64,000 nt of DNA. Origin: JAFDZV01 sp048594725. Lineage in GTDB: Bacteria > Bacteroidota > Ignavibacteria > OLB7. Each line of letters starts with the position of its first letter. Positions within the stretch are counted from its first letter, which is position 1. A program made the position numbers and the translations under genes. This document shows, piece by piece, positions 8,278-17,483 of the stretch. A model generated the notes under the pieces. That model saw nothing but the letters and a program-made list of their open reading frames with translations. It searched no databases and was not told the origin of the DNA. The stretch lies in assembly GCA_048594725.1 (NCBI GenBank), contig JBMDXA010000146.1, positions 14,059 through 78,058 of the forward strand, read 5' to 3'.

Positions 8278-10350
8278 TCAGTCCTTCAGTGCCATCTGGC
8301 CGCTGGTAAGGCCCTTTTCCAGGAACGTGACGAACTGGTTTGCGTCGCGGGTCATCCCCTCGAACTGCGCCATCGTGGAATCGCTGGAGTTGATGAGCAC
8401 ATAGTAGGGGAGCGTGATCTTGTTGAAGCGGGAGTACTGCATCTCCTTGTACTTCTTGCTGATCGGGTCGCGGCCGTCGGTATAGAGGCGCACCAGCACA
8501 TACTTGTTCATCAGATCGGCGATCTCCTTGCGGGAGAACATGTTCGTCTCCATCCAGCGGCAGTTGGTGCAGGTATAGCCGGTGAAGTCGATGAAGATCG
8601 GCTTGCCGCTGCTGCGGGAGATCTCCAGAGCGGCCTCGTAATCGTTCTTCAGCCACTCCTCATGGCTCTTCGCAGCGTTACCGGGCGATCCTGTCCCGGA
8701 GGTGCGTCCCGCTGTCATGGCGCGGCTGCCGCCGTTGGAGTAATCCGGAGGGGGAAGCTGTGCGTCAAGCTCGCCCAGGCGGCCGCCGAACAGGCCGGTC
8801 AGCAGCCAGAACCCGACCGCCAGGAAGGAGATGGAGAAGAGGACACGGATGGGGCCCACCTTCTCCACGCGGGTATCGTGCGGCAGCTGGAAATGACCCA
8901 GCAGATACAGAGTGATGAGCACCGCCACGGCGATCCAGATCGCCAGGAAAAGCTCGCGGGTGAGGAAGCCCCACTGCAGCACCAGATCGGCGTTGGAGAT
9001 GAACTTGATAGCTGCGGCCACCTCGATAAAGCCCATCACCACCTTTACCGCGTTCAGCCAGCCGCCCGACTTCGGGAGCGATTTCATCACCGCCGGGAAC
9101 AGGGCAAGCAGGAAGAAGGGGGCGGAGAAGACCGTGGCGAACGCCGCGGTGCCGAGGATCGGCCAGAGATATTCCCCCTTCGACGCCAGGTTGAAGAGTG
9201 TTCCCACGAACGGCACCGTGCAGGTGAACGAGGTGAGGGAGAAGACCAGTCCCATCAGGATCACACCGGCCACGCTATCCCCCTCGGCCTTCTTGTTCAG
9301 CCGGTTCAGGATGGAGGTGGGAACCTGGATCTCGAACATGCCGAAGAGGTTCAGCGCCAGCATCAGGAAGACGCCGGCGATGATGATATTGATAACCGGG
9401 TTGGTAGCAAAATCGTTGACGCCCGTGGCCCCCATCAGCAGCGTGACCACCAGGCCGAGCGCCGTAAAGGTGAGGATGATGCCGAGCGAATACAGGCCGG
9501 CATCGCGCACCGAGCGGGCGCGCGTGGTCTGCGGGCGCTTGGTGAAGAAGGAGACGGTGATGGGGATCATCGGGAAGACGCACGGCGTTACGAGCGCTCC
9601 CAGTCCCATCAGCACCGCCAGCCCGAGGAATGCCATCAGCCCTTCCTCCTTGGCGCGCTCGATATCCTCTGCGCTGCCGGTCAGCTGCTCCTGCTCGCCG
9701 TCTCCGGGAGCTGTGGCAACAGAGGGGGGAGTGGCGGCCGTATCGGTGCCGGGGGTGTTCTCGGCCAGATCCACCGCATCGGCGCCGGCCGTGCTGTCGG
9801 TGGCGGCCAGAGGGCTGGTTCCGGCGGTATCGGCGCCCGCCGTGGCCGAATCCCCTATCTGCACGGTGAAGGCAAGTTTCTTATCCATCCCCGGCAGGCA
9901 TGTGGAGGAATCACAGGTCTGGAAGTAGAAGTTCACCCATCCCTTTCCCTCCTGGCCGAGAACAGCCTTGCTGGAGATCTTTACGGGAATGGTGAGGGTG
10001 ATGGTCCCTTTCCAGTATTCGGTTTCGATCTCGAAGCCTTCGTCGTAATGCCGTTGCGGCTTGCTCCCCTTGATCGAGCCGCTGCGGGTTATCAGCGACG
10101 GCTCCCCCACGGTGATTTCGGTTGGTTGCGGGGCGCTCAGAAGGGTATCCGGATAGCCCTTGGTGGAATACATCTTCCAGCCGGAGGCGATCTTCGCCTC
10201 CACCTTCACCTCCACCACATCCCCCGGCTTGCCGGTAACGGTGGGGGTGAGGAGCTTCCAGGCCACATTCGGATTTTCCTGGGCGCGGAGCGCGCCGGCC
10301 GCCGCCAGCAACAGAAGGATCAGCGTGCAAAGAGAACGGGTATGCTTCAT
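8278..10350 (-). CDS. dsbD: Thiol:disulfide interchange protein DsbD-like
   Basis: The protein has 690 residues. Order of parts: signal peptide (1-23), DsbD-alpha-like domain with a Cys pair at FQTCDSSTC (146/151), a low-complexity Ala/Thr/Asp linker (about 165-230), a multi-span membrane domain with the redox motifs TPCVFPM (Cys257) and FTCTVPF, and a C-terminal thioredoxin-like domain with CTNC at about 594-597. All three redox modules of DsbD are present. Known role: it carries electrons from cytoplasmic thioredoxin across the inner membrane to periplasmic thiol proteins, including cytochrome c maturation factors. The Ala/Thr linker is unusually long. It appears monocistronic with its own terminator. 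Confidence 0.93.
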   Translation of the reverse strand: MKHTRSLCTLILLLLAAAGALRAQENPNVAWKLLTPTVTGKPGDVVEVKVEAKIASGWKMYSTKGYPDTLLSAPQPTEITVGEPSLITRSGSIKGSKPQRHYDEGFEIETEYWKGTITLTIPVKISSKAVLGQEGKGWVNFYFQTCDSSTCLPGMDKKLAFTVQIGDSATAGADTAGTSPLAATDSTAGADAVDLAENTPGTDTAATPPSVATAPGDGEQEQLTGSAEDIERAKEEGLMAFLGLAVLMGLGALVTPCVFPMIPITVSFFTKRPQTTRARSVRDAGLYSLGIILTFTALGLVVTLLMGATGVNDFATNPVINIIIAGVFLMLALNLFGMFEIQVPTSILNRLNKKAEGDSVAGVILMGLVFSLTSFTCTVPFVGTLFNLASKGEYLWPILGTAAFATVFSAPFFLLALFPAVMKSLPKSGGWLNAVKVVMGFIEVAAAIKFISNADLVLQWGFLTRELFLAIWIAVAVLITLYLLGHFQLPHDTRVEKVGPIRVLFSISFLAVGFWLLTGLFGGRLGELDAQLPPPDYSNGGSRAMTAGRTSGTGSPGNAAKSHEEWLKNDYEAALEISRSSGKPIFIDFTGYTCTNCRWMETNMFSRKEIADLMNKYVLVRLYTDGRDPISKKYKEMQYSRFNKITLPYYVLINSSDSTMAQFEGMTRDANQFVTFLEKGLTSGQMALKD

Positions 10351-10475
10351 CTCGTCATTCCAGGCTTAGGGTGTATGCAGGGAAGCTAACATACGAAAGC
10401 TACGGAAAGAATAAAGTAGCGGTCAACAGTAGTTCCTCCCATCCGGATGCTCCAGGAGCCTGGAAGGGGAGAAAT

Positions 10476-10865
10476 CTAGCCGGTTGCCGCCGTGAAGTAG
10501 TTGATAACGAGCGCGGCATCGGCACCGGGATCGGCGGAAAACGCCTCGCCACGGGCGATGCTGCGAACTCCACCGAGCAGACGGGCGGCGGCGGCGCGAA
10601 TTTCATCGGGCAGAGCAATATCGGAGGAAATCCCCCGAAGGATCGACAGGGCGTGGGTGCCGTAGGGGGGGATGCCCCCGGAGAGGGTGGTTGCCCGGGA
10701 AAGGGCCAGGATAAAAACGGCGACGGCCCGGCGTCCGCAGACCCGGGCCCGTCCCTGGTTGCCGCTTGCGGCGGCCGTGGTTCCCATTGCAAGTTCCTCC
10801 CGGGCCAGCCGGAGCGCTTCGGCCGCCGGATGGGAGGGAGGAACATCGATCAATGCATCGTTCAT
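10476..10865 (-). CDS. Small hypothetical protein downstream of ilvE
   Basis: The 129-residue protein is mostly helical and Ala-rich, with no signal peptide and no motif I recognise. A hydrophobic stretch (VAVFILALSRATTL) lies mid-protein and SHPAAEALRLAREELA near the start. It begins 16 bp after the ilvE stop on the same strand, so it is likely the second gene of an ilvE operon. A longer antisense-frame reading of this area is rejected. Confidence 0.6.
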   Translation of the reverse strand: MNDALIDVPPSHPAAEALRLAREELAMGTTAAASGNQGRARVCGRRAVAVFILALSRATTLSGGIPPYGTHALSILRGISSDIALPDEIRAAAARLLGGVRSIARGEAFSADPGADAALVINYFTAATG

Positions 10866-10881
10866 GGTCCTGCCGGAGATG

Positions 10882-12030
10882 TTATGCCCCGGCGCTTCCC
10901 GGAAGAGCTTCCTGGAGGTCCTTCACCGTTCCGTGCTCCTCGTTGGCGTGGCCGTTGGTTGCGGCCGGGACGGGCGTTATCCAGTTGTGCGTATCGGGGA
11001 TCTCGCCGTACTGGATGCCGGTGATGGTATTGTAGAAGCGCTCGCGGTAGGAGTTCTCCCGCTCGGTGATCGTGATGGCGCGACCCTGGTAGAAGAGCTC
11101 TCCCACCGGGGAGATGATGGCGGCGGTGCCGCTGCCGAACACTTCCTGGAGCGTTCCCCGCTCGGATGCCTCCAGCACTTCGTCCATGCTGATGGGGCGC
11201 TGCTCCAGCTGAAGACCCCATTCCTTTGCCAGATCGATCACCGTGCGGCGGGTGATGCCATCCAGGATGGTACCCCCAAGCGCCGGCGTTATCAGAACGT
11301 TATCGATCACGAAGAAGATGTTCATGGTCCCCACCTCCTCCACGAACTTGTGGTTCTTGGCATCCAGCCAGAGCACCTGATCGAATCCCTGCGCCTTGGC
11401 CTCCTCAGCCGCCAGCAGCGATGCCGCATAATTGGCCGAGGTCTTGGCCTCTCCCAGCCCCCCGAGCGGCGCGCGGGTATATTTCTCCTCCACCAGAATG
11501 CGGGTGGGGGCGCTTCCCTTGCTGTAGTAGCTTCCCACCGGGGAGGTGACCACGAACATCAGGTATCCCTTGGAGGGGCGCACGCCGAGCGCGTTGTCGG
11601 TGGCGATCATCGTGGGACGCAGATAGAGCGCGGTTCCGCGCTGCCCCGGCACCCATGCGCTATCGGTCTGCACAAGTTTCTTGAACCCTTCCAGCACCAG
11701 CTCGTGATCGAAATCGGGCATGCAGAGGCGGCTTGCCGAGTGTGCGAAGCGTGCGATGTGATCGTTCGCGCGGAAGAGATTCACCGAGCCGTCGGCCCAG
11801 CGGAACGCCTTCAGACCCTCGAAGATCGACTGGCCGTAATGAAGAGTAAGGTTTCCCGGCTCCATCGCCATCGCCATATAGGGCTCGATACGCGGGTCAT
11901 GCCATCCCTCCGCGGAGCTGTAATTCATCAGGAACATGTGATCAGCGAAATGCCGGCCGAAACCGAGATCGGCTTGATTCAGGGATGTTAGAGTCCTCGG
12001 CGTGGGAGTGGGGGTTATGCTGATCTTCAT
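10882..12030 (-). CDS. ilvE: Branched-chain amino acid aminotransferase
   Basis: The 382-residue protein matches the long BCAT-II form. The PLP-binding lysine lies in GLGEAKTSANYAASL (about Lys196), a slight variant of the usual GGTGEAKTGGNYA. Other family marks are LHYGQSIFEGLKAF near residue 64, LYLRPTM and VEEVGTMNIFFV (about 250-262). It interconverts Leu/Ile/Val and their 2-oxo acids with glutamate in the cytoplasm. It is divergent from the HAD gene across 223 bp and probably co-transcribed with the small gene at 10476-10865. Confidence 0.95.
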   Translation of the reverse strand: MKISITPTPTPRTLTSLNQADLGFGRHFADHMFLMNYSSAEGWHDPRIEPYMAMAMEPGNLTLHYGQSIFEGLKAFRWADGSVNLFRANDHIARFAHSASRLCMPDFDHELVLEGFKKLVQTDSAWVPGQRGTALYLRPTMIATDNALGVRPSKGYLMFVVTSPVGSYYSKGSAPTRILVEEKYTRAPLGGLGEAKTSANYAASLLAAEEAKAQGFDQVLWLDAKNHKFVEEVGTMNIFFVIDNVLITPALGGTILDGITRRTVIDLAKEWGLQLEQRPISMDEVLEASERGTLQEVFGSGTAAIISPVGELFYQGRAITITERENSYRERFYNTITGIQYGEIPDTHNWITPVPAATNGHANEEHGTVKDLQEALPGSAGA

Positions 12031-12253
12031 GGTTGCTCCTGAATTTAGGGTCGAGGAAATGGGACAACGTTGTAAATATAGATATTCACGGCGTAGTTTA
12101 CCCCCTGTTCTCGGTTACGTACCCATTACAGAGTGTGAGCCTCCGGGGCTTTTTTGCGGGGCCGTTGTGCCCCCAAGAATGCGGGTAGTCCATCCTCCCG
12201 GAAAAGATCCGGGGGAATGCTCCGGCGGGAGCCAACGAGATTCTTCTATACGA

Positions 12254-13195
12254 ATGCTTCGAACCCTTACGCGACGGCTCTTCGGGGGGCTCGGCTCTCC
12301 GGAAAACCGTCTCCGCAGAGCCGTTCTGATCGCCTGCGATGTCGATGGAACCCTCCTGAACCGGGATGAGATGATCGGAACCCGTACCGCCGACCTTATC
12401 GAAAAGGTAGTGGAGCACGGGGTCCGCTTCGTGCTTATCACCCGGCGGCATCATCAGGCCACGGAGATGTATGCCGAGGAGCTCCGGATGCGCGAGCCGG
12501 TGATCTCCCTGGATGGCGCGCTCGTACGTCATCTGCATGGCGATATCCTCTTTACCATGCCGTTCGACCAGGAGTTCGCGCTCGATATCATCGACGAAGC
12601 CGCAGGCAACGGCAAGGTCGCCTGCTGCGCGGTGACCCCGGAGGGGCTGCTCCTGTCGGAGCCGGATGTGGTGCTGCCGTCGCATTACCAGCACTGGAAC
12701 ATCGAGACCTCGGTGACCGCCGATTTCTCCGCCGCCGCCGGCGAGATCCTGGAGGTGGTGGTGACCGGCGGCTTCTACGCGGTCAACCAGGTGTTCGATT
12801 ACGTGAAGGCCAAGATGAAGGCCGGAGAGCTGAAGGTGAAGCTCTACGAGTCGTATTCGCGCCCCGGATCGTGGCATCTGGAGGTGCGCGATGCCAGGGC
12901 CAACAAGCACAGGGCGCTGGAACGCCTGATCGCACGCGATCATAGTTCCATGGAGCAGGTGATCGGCATCGGCGACCACTATAATGATCTGGAGTTCTGC
13001 CGCGCGGCCGGCTATGTGGCGGTGCCGCAGAATGCGGTCAGGGATATGAAGGAGCTTGCCGATTTCGTGACCGTGCGCGACTGTCTGGACGAGGGGATCA
13101 ACGAGTTCCTGGAACATTTCCTGACCGTGCGCGGGGTGGATACCGGCGGGCCCAGGGTGGCCCCGGTTCGTAGCGGCCGCCAGCGTTCCCGCTAG
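12254..13195 (+). CDS. HAD-superfamily hydrolase, Cof/YidA type
   Basis: The protein has 313 residues when started at ATG 12254 (MLRTLTRRLFGG). HAD motif I is ACDVDGTLL (about residues 31-39), followed by a Cof-type cap, and motif IV is GIGDHYNDLEF with the catalytic DxxND acid cluster. The cap position and length fit class-IIB (Cof) phosphatases, which act on sugar phosphates or flavin and pyridoxal phosphates in the cytoplasm. The substrate is unknown. An in-frame upstream extension to 12002 overlaps the ilvE promoter and is rejected. Confidence 0.85.
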   Translation: MLRTLTRRLFGGLGSPENRLRRAVLIACDVDGTLLNRDEMIGTRTADLIEKVVEHGVRFVLITRRHHQATEMYAEELRMREPVISLDGALVRHLHGDILFTMPFDQEFALDIIDEAAGNGKVACCAVTPEGLLLSEPDVVLPSHYQHWNIETSVTADFSAAAGEILEVVVTGGFYAVNQVFDYVKAKMKAGELKVKLYESYSRPGSWHLEVRDARANKHRALERLIARDHSSMEQVIGIGDHYNDLEFCRAAGYVAVPQNAVRDMKELADFVTVRDCLDEGINEFLEHFLTVRGVDTGGPRVAPVRSGRQRSR

Positions 13196-13315
13196 CATGG
13201 CACTACGGCGCGGAGCCGAATCAGATGGATCGGAGGGATGATGAGCGTGCCCGGCGGGATGTTCCTGTTGCTGCCGGGTATGCCGAACGATTAACAGGCC
13301 GGAGAGGATTCTTTC

Positions 13316-15661
13316 ATGTCCGAACATAAACGCAAAGCGCTCTTCCACGCCTCCGACGACGATCGCGAGGGGGGGTATATGGGATGGTCGGCCATTCGCT
13401 GGAAAGGGATGTTCCGGTATGTGGCGCTCGGCCTGGTGACGGTGCTCATCGCCCTGCTGTTCCCCCGTTCCTCCTCGCTCGAATACGAGTTCGAGATCGG
13501 GTCGATCTGGTCGGGCGATACCATCCGCGCCCCGTTCGCCTACCCGCTGTACAAGGATGAAACCAGCTACGAGCGGGATGTGCAGCGCGCGGTGTCCGAG
13601 GTGCTCCCCATCTATGTCTCCTCCGGGATGAACCTGCTCCGCATGCACGATACGCTCCTGCATACGGCCGAGGCCATCGCCATGAGCGAGACCGAGCCGA
13701 ACTTCCTGTCGGAGCGCTCCTGGCTGTTCGTGCAGTCGCTCCCTGCCGACGAGACCCGCCTGCAGCGGATGCGGGGAGTTGCCGAGGCGCTCTTCCAGGG
13801 GGCCGAGGGGCCCTACCGCGCCGGCGTCATCAACCAGAACAAATCCACCCTCCGGGTGGAGCGTATCGTGGTGCGGCGGAGCGAGGTGTACGAGGATGTG
13901 GTTCCGATCAATACCCTCTACGACAGCCTGGGCGTGGTGCATACGCTGGAGGTGAACCTGGGGAAGCGCCTGAGCCCGCAGGAGGCGGCCTTTGCCATGG
14001 AGCTCTTCTACCTCCTGTACAAGCCGATGTACGTCTACAGCCAGCGGCTCACCGAGGAGGCGCGCGAGAACGCCAAGGCGAGCGTCCCCAGAACACAGGG
14101 GATCGTCAGCGACGGCGAGGTGATCGTTGCCACCGGCGAGCGTATCACCGAGGCCACGAAATTGAAGCTGAGCAGCTTCCTCCGCTCCCGCGAGCTGCGC
14201 GAGGAGGAGGACAACATGTGGCTGCGGCTCCTGGGGAACCTGGGGCATGTCATCATCCTGATGGGGCTGGCGGTGCTCTTTCTCTACAACTTCCGGCGGA
14301 GGATCTTCCTGGATAATCTCCAGCTCGGGATCATCCTGGTGGCGCTGCTGCTGGTCTGCTCCATGGCCTCCCTCTCCTTTGTGCTGAAATCGGGGTGGCC
14401 GGTGGAGTATCTGATCCTGATGCCCCTTCTCTCGATGCTCCTGGCGATACTCTTCGATTCCCGCACCGCATTCTACCTGACGGTGATCGCCTGCTTCATG
14501 GTGGCCGGTATCAGAGGGAACGATTACGCCGTGGCGCTGGCCTGCCTCTCGGCAGGCGTGCTGGCGGCCTATACCGTGCGCGATATCAAAAGCCGCACCC
14601 AGCTGTTCCGCTCCATCGCCTACTCCATGCTCGGCTACTCGGTGGCTATTCTGGCGCTGGGAATGGAGCGGGGGAGCGATTTCATCGATATCGGCAGCAA
14701 GCTGGGATTCGCCGCCATCAACGCCACGATATCGCCGGTGCTCACCTTCGCCTGCATCCTTCTCATCGAAAATCTCTTCGGCGTTGCCACCGATCTGAAG
14801 CTGCTGGAATACGATAATCTGAACCATCCCCTGCTGCGCGCCCTGGCCGATAAGGCCCCCGGCACCTACCAGCATACCCTGACCATAGCGCGCCTGGCCG
14901 AGAGCGCCGCCAATGCCGTGGGTGCCAATGCCCTGCTGGCGAAGGTGGGAGCGTATTTCCATGATATCGGCAAGGTTGCCAAGGCGGAGTATTTCGTGGA
15001 GAACCAGATGCAGATGGCTAACAAGCACGACCGGATAAAGCCGGAGATGTCCGCGAAGATCATCCGGAACCATGTGCTGGACGGCATCGAGCTGGCGCGC
15101 GAGTACGGCCTGCCGCAGCGCATCGTGGACTTCATCCCGATGCACCACGGTACCACCGTCATCAAGTATTTCTACGACAAGGCGCGCGAGACCAACCCGG
15201 ATGTCAGCGAGGCCGATTTCCGCTACCCCGGACCCCTCCCCCATACCCGCGAGACCGCTATCGTGATGCTGGCCGATGCGGTGGAGGCCACCACCCGCTC
15301 GCTCCCGAACCCGACGCCGAAGGCGATCGAGGAGACGATCGACCGCGCCATCAAGAAACGCTTCTCCGAGGGACAGCTCGATCTCTGCGAGCTGACCCTG
15401 GCGGATCTGAACAAGATCAAGGCGGCGTTCATCAAGAACCTGATCGGCATGAGCCATCCCCGCATCCAGTACAAGCCGGACGAGGGGGAGAAGCCGATAG
15501 CCGCCGCCGAGCCCGCCCCGAAGAAGAAGGAGGAGCCGGTGATCCCCTACATCGACGATGCGTTCGGCAATGTGGATTCGGAAGTGGGCTACGGCGCGTT
15601 CCTGCAGAAAAAGGAGAAGGGGGAGCAGAAGGACGATGAAGGGAAGGGGGAACGGAAGTGA
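13316..15661 (+). CDS. PgpH-type 7TM-HD domain phosphohydrolase
   Basis: The 781-residue protein has an N-terminal membrane anchor (about 32-50), an extracytoplasmic 7TMR-HDED region (to about 300), seven or so membrane spans (about 301-490) and a cytoplasmic HD domain. The HD motif is AYFHDIGKVAK (His549/Asp550), with further metal ligands in ANKHDRI, IPMHHGT and VMLADAVEA. This architecture is that of PgpH/YqfF, known to hydrolyse c-di-AMP. A basic Lys/Glu-rich tail ends the protein. Start follows GGAGAGG. Its stop overlaps the next start by 4 nt (GTGA), so the next gene is translationally coupled. Confidence 0.92.
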   Translation: MSEHKRKALFHASDDDREGGYMGWSAIRWKGMFRYVALGLVTVLIALLFPRSSSLEYEFEIGSIWSGDTIRAPFAYPLYKDETSYERDVQRAVSEVLPIYVSSGMNLLRMHDTLLHTAEAIAMSETEPNFLSERSWLFVQSLPADETRLQRMRGVAEALFQGAEGPYRAGVINQNKSTLRVERIVVRRSEVYEDVVPINTLYDSLGVVHTLEVNLGKRLSPQEAAFAMELFYLLYKPMYVYSQRLTEEARENAKASVPRTQGIVSDGEVIVATGERITEATKLKLSSFLRSRELREEEDNMWLRLLGNLGHVIILMGLAVLFLYNFRRRIFLDNLQLGIILVALLLVCSMASLSFVLKSGWPVEYLILMPLLSMLLAILFDSRTAFYLTVIACFMVAGIRGNDYAVALACLSAGVLAAYTVRDIKSRTQLFRSIAYSMLGYSVAILALGMERGSDFIDIGSKLGFAAINATISPVLTFACILLIENLFGVATDLKLLEYDNLNHPLLRALADKAPGTYQHTLTIARLAESAANAVGANALLAKVGAYFHDIGKVAKAEYFVENQMQMANKHDRIKPEMSAKIIRNHVLDGIELAREYGLPQRIVDFIPMHHGTTVIKYFYDKARETNPDVSEADFRYPGPLPHTRETAIVMLADAVEATTRSLPNPTPKAIEETIDRAIKKRFSEGQLDLCELTLADLNKIKAAFIKNLIGMSHPRIQYKPDEGEKPIAAAEPAPKKKEEPVIPYIDDAFGNVDSEVGYGAFLQKKEKGEQKDDEGKGERK

Positions 15662-16410
15662 TACGGCTTGCCGGACGCGATGAGGTACTGGCGTGCAACC
15701 CCTTCTACGCGGGCTCGCTGATGGAACTGCAGGCACTCTGGTTCGATCCCGATGACCAGGCCAATGGCTGGGACCGTCCCGGCGATGATGCCACGGCGGA
15801 GGAACTGGAGGAATGGCGTGAGTTGTACGACGCGCAGCGCCAGGCGTACGAGCGGGCCCGCGACAGGGTGGAACTCCCGCCGGACCTGGACACCGGCTGC
15901 GAGGAAACCCTGATCCTGGCAACCGATATCACCGATATCAACATCTTTCCTCCGCTGTTCGGGCTGCGCTGCGGCCGGCTGATGGAGGAGATGGGATGGG
16001 AGGAGCTTTTCTTTCTCCCGCTGCCGCGCGGCGTTTCATGGCATACCACCCGCGACGACTTCGAGCCGCTGGTGGCCGCCAACGAGGCATTGCGTGCCCT
16101 CGGCATCGATCAGGAGTATCAGGGCGGCATCATCGCCGATCCCGCTTCGGTGGGGGAGATCGTCGCCCCGCTGTTCTGGCCGGTCCGTTGCGACACCGAT
16201 TATCCGCTGATCTATTTCTCCTGTGCTTCGGCTCCCTTTCTGGGATCGATCTGCAAGTATGGGAACCTCCATATCCACGCCGGTACCGCCGCCTATGCCG
16301 CGCAACTGCGGGAGGCGGCGCTCCGCTCCGGCTGGACTACCCCCGGAAGCTGCTATGAACCCTTCTCCGAGGATGGAAGCATCGAGGGGCGGAGGCTGAT
16401 TCTGGAGTGA
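15658..16410 (+). CDS. Hypothetical protein translationally coupled to the PgpH-type gene
   Basis: The 250-residue soluble protein starts at GTG 15658, inside the overlapping GTGA of the preceding stop. It is acidic and Trp/Tyr/Phe-rich (WFDPDDQANGWDRPGDD near residues 28-43) with no signal peptide. The C-terminal part has IYFSCASAPFLGSICKYGNLHIHAG. I do not recognise the family. The tight coupling suggests a role tied to the HD phosphodiesterase, but this is inference. Confidence 0.72.
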   Translation: MIRLAGRDEVLACNPFYAGSLMELQALWFDPDDQANGWDRPGDDATAEELEEWRELYDAQRQAYERARDRVELPPDLDTGCEETLILATDITDINIFPPLFGLRCGRLMEEMGWEELFFLPLPRGVSWHTTRDDFEPLVAANEALRALGIDQEYQGGIIADPASVGEIVAPLFWPVRCDTDYPLIYFSCASAPFLGSICKYGNLHIHAGTAAYAAQLREAALRSGWTTPGSCYEPFSEDGSIEGRRLILE

Positions 16411-16528
16411 GGGGATGGCAGCAGCAACGGAGATACTATCGGAATACATACCGGGCGGCCCGCTCCGGATGGTGGCTCCGGATGGCCGGAGCGGATTCCC
16501 TCATTTCACCTTCATCTGACCGATCGCC

Positions 16529-17446
16529 ATGTGGTACGAGTTATTCTTCCATGCCCGCCAGGATGCCATCCCCTCCGAGGAGAGCCTGATCTCGTACTTC
16601 GGGGAGAACCCGTCGTTCTCGGTCGGGCGGTGGGAGGAGGAGGAAATGAAGGGCCTCCGGTTCTTCTACAAGCATGATGATACCGGCGTGAACTTCTCCT
16701 TCCTGTTCGAGCGCGGGTGCGACAAGGCTGCCGATTACACCCCGCCGGGATATGTCTATCCGGGGCTCTCGTTCCGCATCAAGGCCGGCCATGCGCTCTT
16801 CTACGCGATGGAGGCCATGCCCCTGGTGGCCGATTTCTGCGCGCGGTTCGGCCTGCTGGCCGATGATCCGCAGGAGGAGACCGTTGCCCCCGCCGACGAG
16901 CGCGAGCTTGTCCGGTCGTGGATGCGCCATAATGCGGCGATGATATCGGAGCTGGAGCTGCATGAGATGCCGAACAGGATCTATGCGCCGATGGAGAAGT
17001 CGATGGCATGGTGGCGCTATACCCGCTGGGCCGCGACCATCGTGCAGAGGAGCGCGGCCCCGTATATCTTCTGGTTGCAGGAGGAGGATGGAACCGCCGT
17101 TACCATCATGCATTGGGAGGATGGGGCTCCCACGCTGTTTCCTCCCTGCGACTACGTGTACATCAGGGCCGAGGAGGGGAGCCTGCCCGGTCTGCCGGAC
17201 CGGGTGGATGCCATGGTCCGCTACGATGAGGTGATCGCCGCGCTCGGCTCCCATCTGGTGCCGCATCAGACCCAGTTCGCTGACATCCCGGAACTGAAGC
17301 CGGGGGGTGATATCCGGCTCGGGGAGATCATCGGCGGCTATGATCTGATCTTTCCGGAAGCGTTGTACAGCCGCGCCATCTCTCCTGGTATGCTCTACGA
17401 GATCGCTCCATCCTGGAAGATGGAGCAGGAGGCCGGCACACGCTAG
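16529..17446 (+). CDS. Hypothetical cytoplasmic protein
   Basis: The 305-residue protein has no signal peptide or membrane span. It begins MWYELFFHARQDAIPSEE and contains FSVGRWEEEEMKGLRFFYKHDDTGVNFSF and SMAWWRYTRWAATIVQ. The fold looks mixed alpha/beta. No family is recognised. It lies 118 bp after the previous gene on the same strand and 37 bp before xerD, so it may share a transcript with either. Confidence 0.75.
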   Translation: MWYELFFHARQDAIPSEESLISYFGENPSFSVGRWEEEEMKGLRFFYKHDDTGVNFSFLFERGCDKAADYTPPGYVYPGLSFRIKAGHALFYAMEAMPLVADFCARFGLLADDPQEETVAPADERELVRSWMRHNAAMISELELHEMPNRIYAPMEKSMAWWRYTRWAATIVQRSAAPYIFWLQEEDGTAVTIMHWEDGAPTLFPPCDYVYIRAEEGSLPGLPDRVDAMVRYDEVIAALGSHLVPHQTQFADIPELKPGGDIRLGEIIGGYDLIFPEALYSRAISPGMLYEIAPSWKMEQEAGTR

Positions 17447-17483
17447 CCGGTTCCGGGCGTGGCCGGTGGCGCAAGCAGCATCC

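Noticed and set aside
6740..10389. Long antisense frames opposite the second lipoprotein and dsbD
   Set aside because: They overlap genes with clear domains; no domain or start signal of their own.
12098..15922. 1274-codon minus-strand open frame
   Set aside because: It is antisense to the HAD and PgpH-type genes; His/Arg/Gly-rich low-complexity text typical of a GC-driven shadow.
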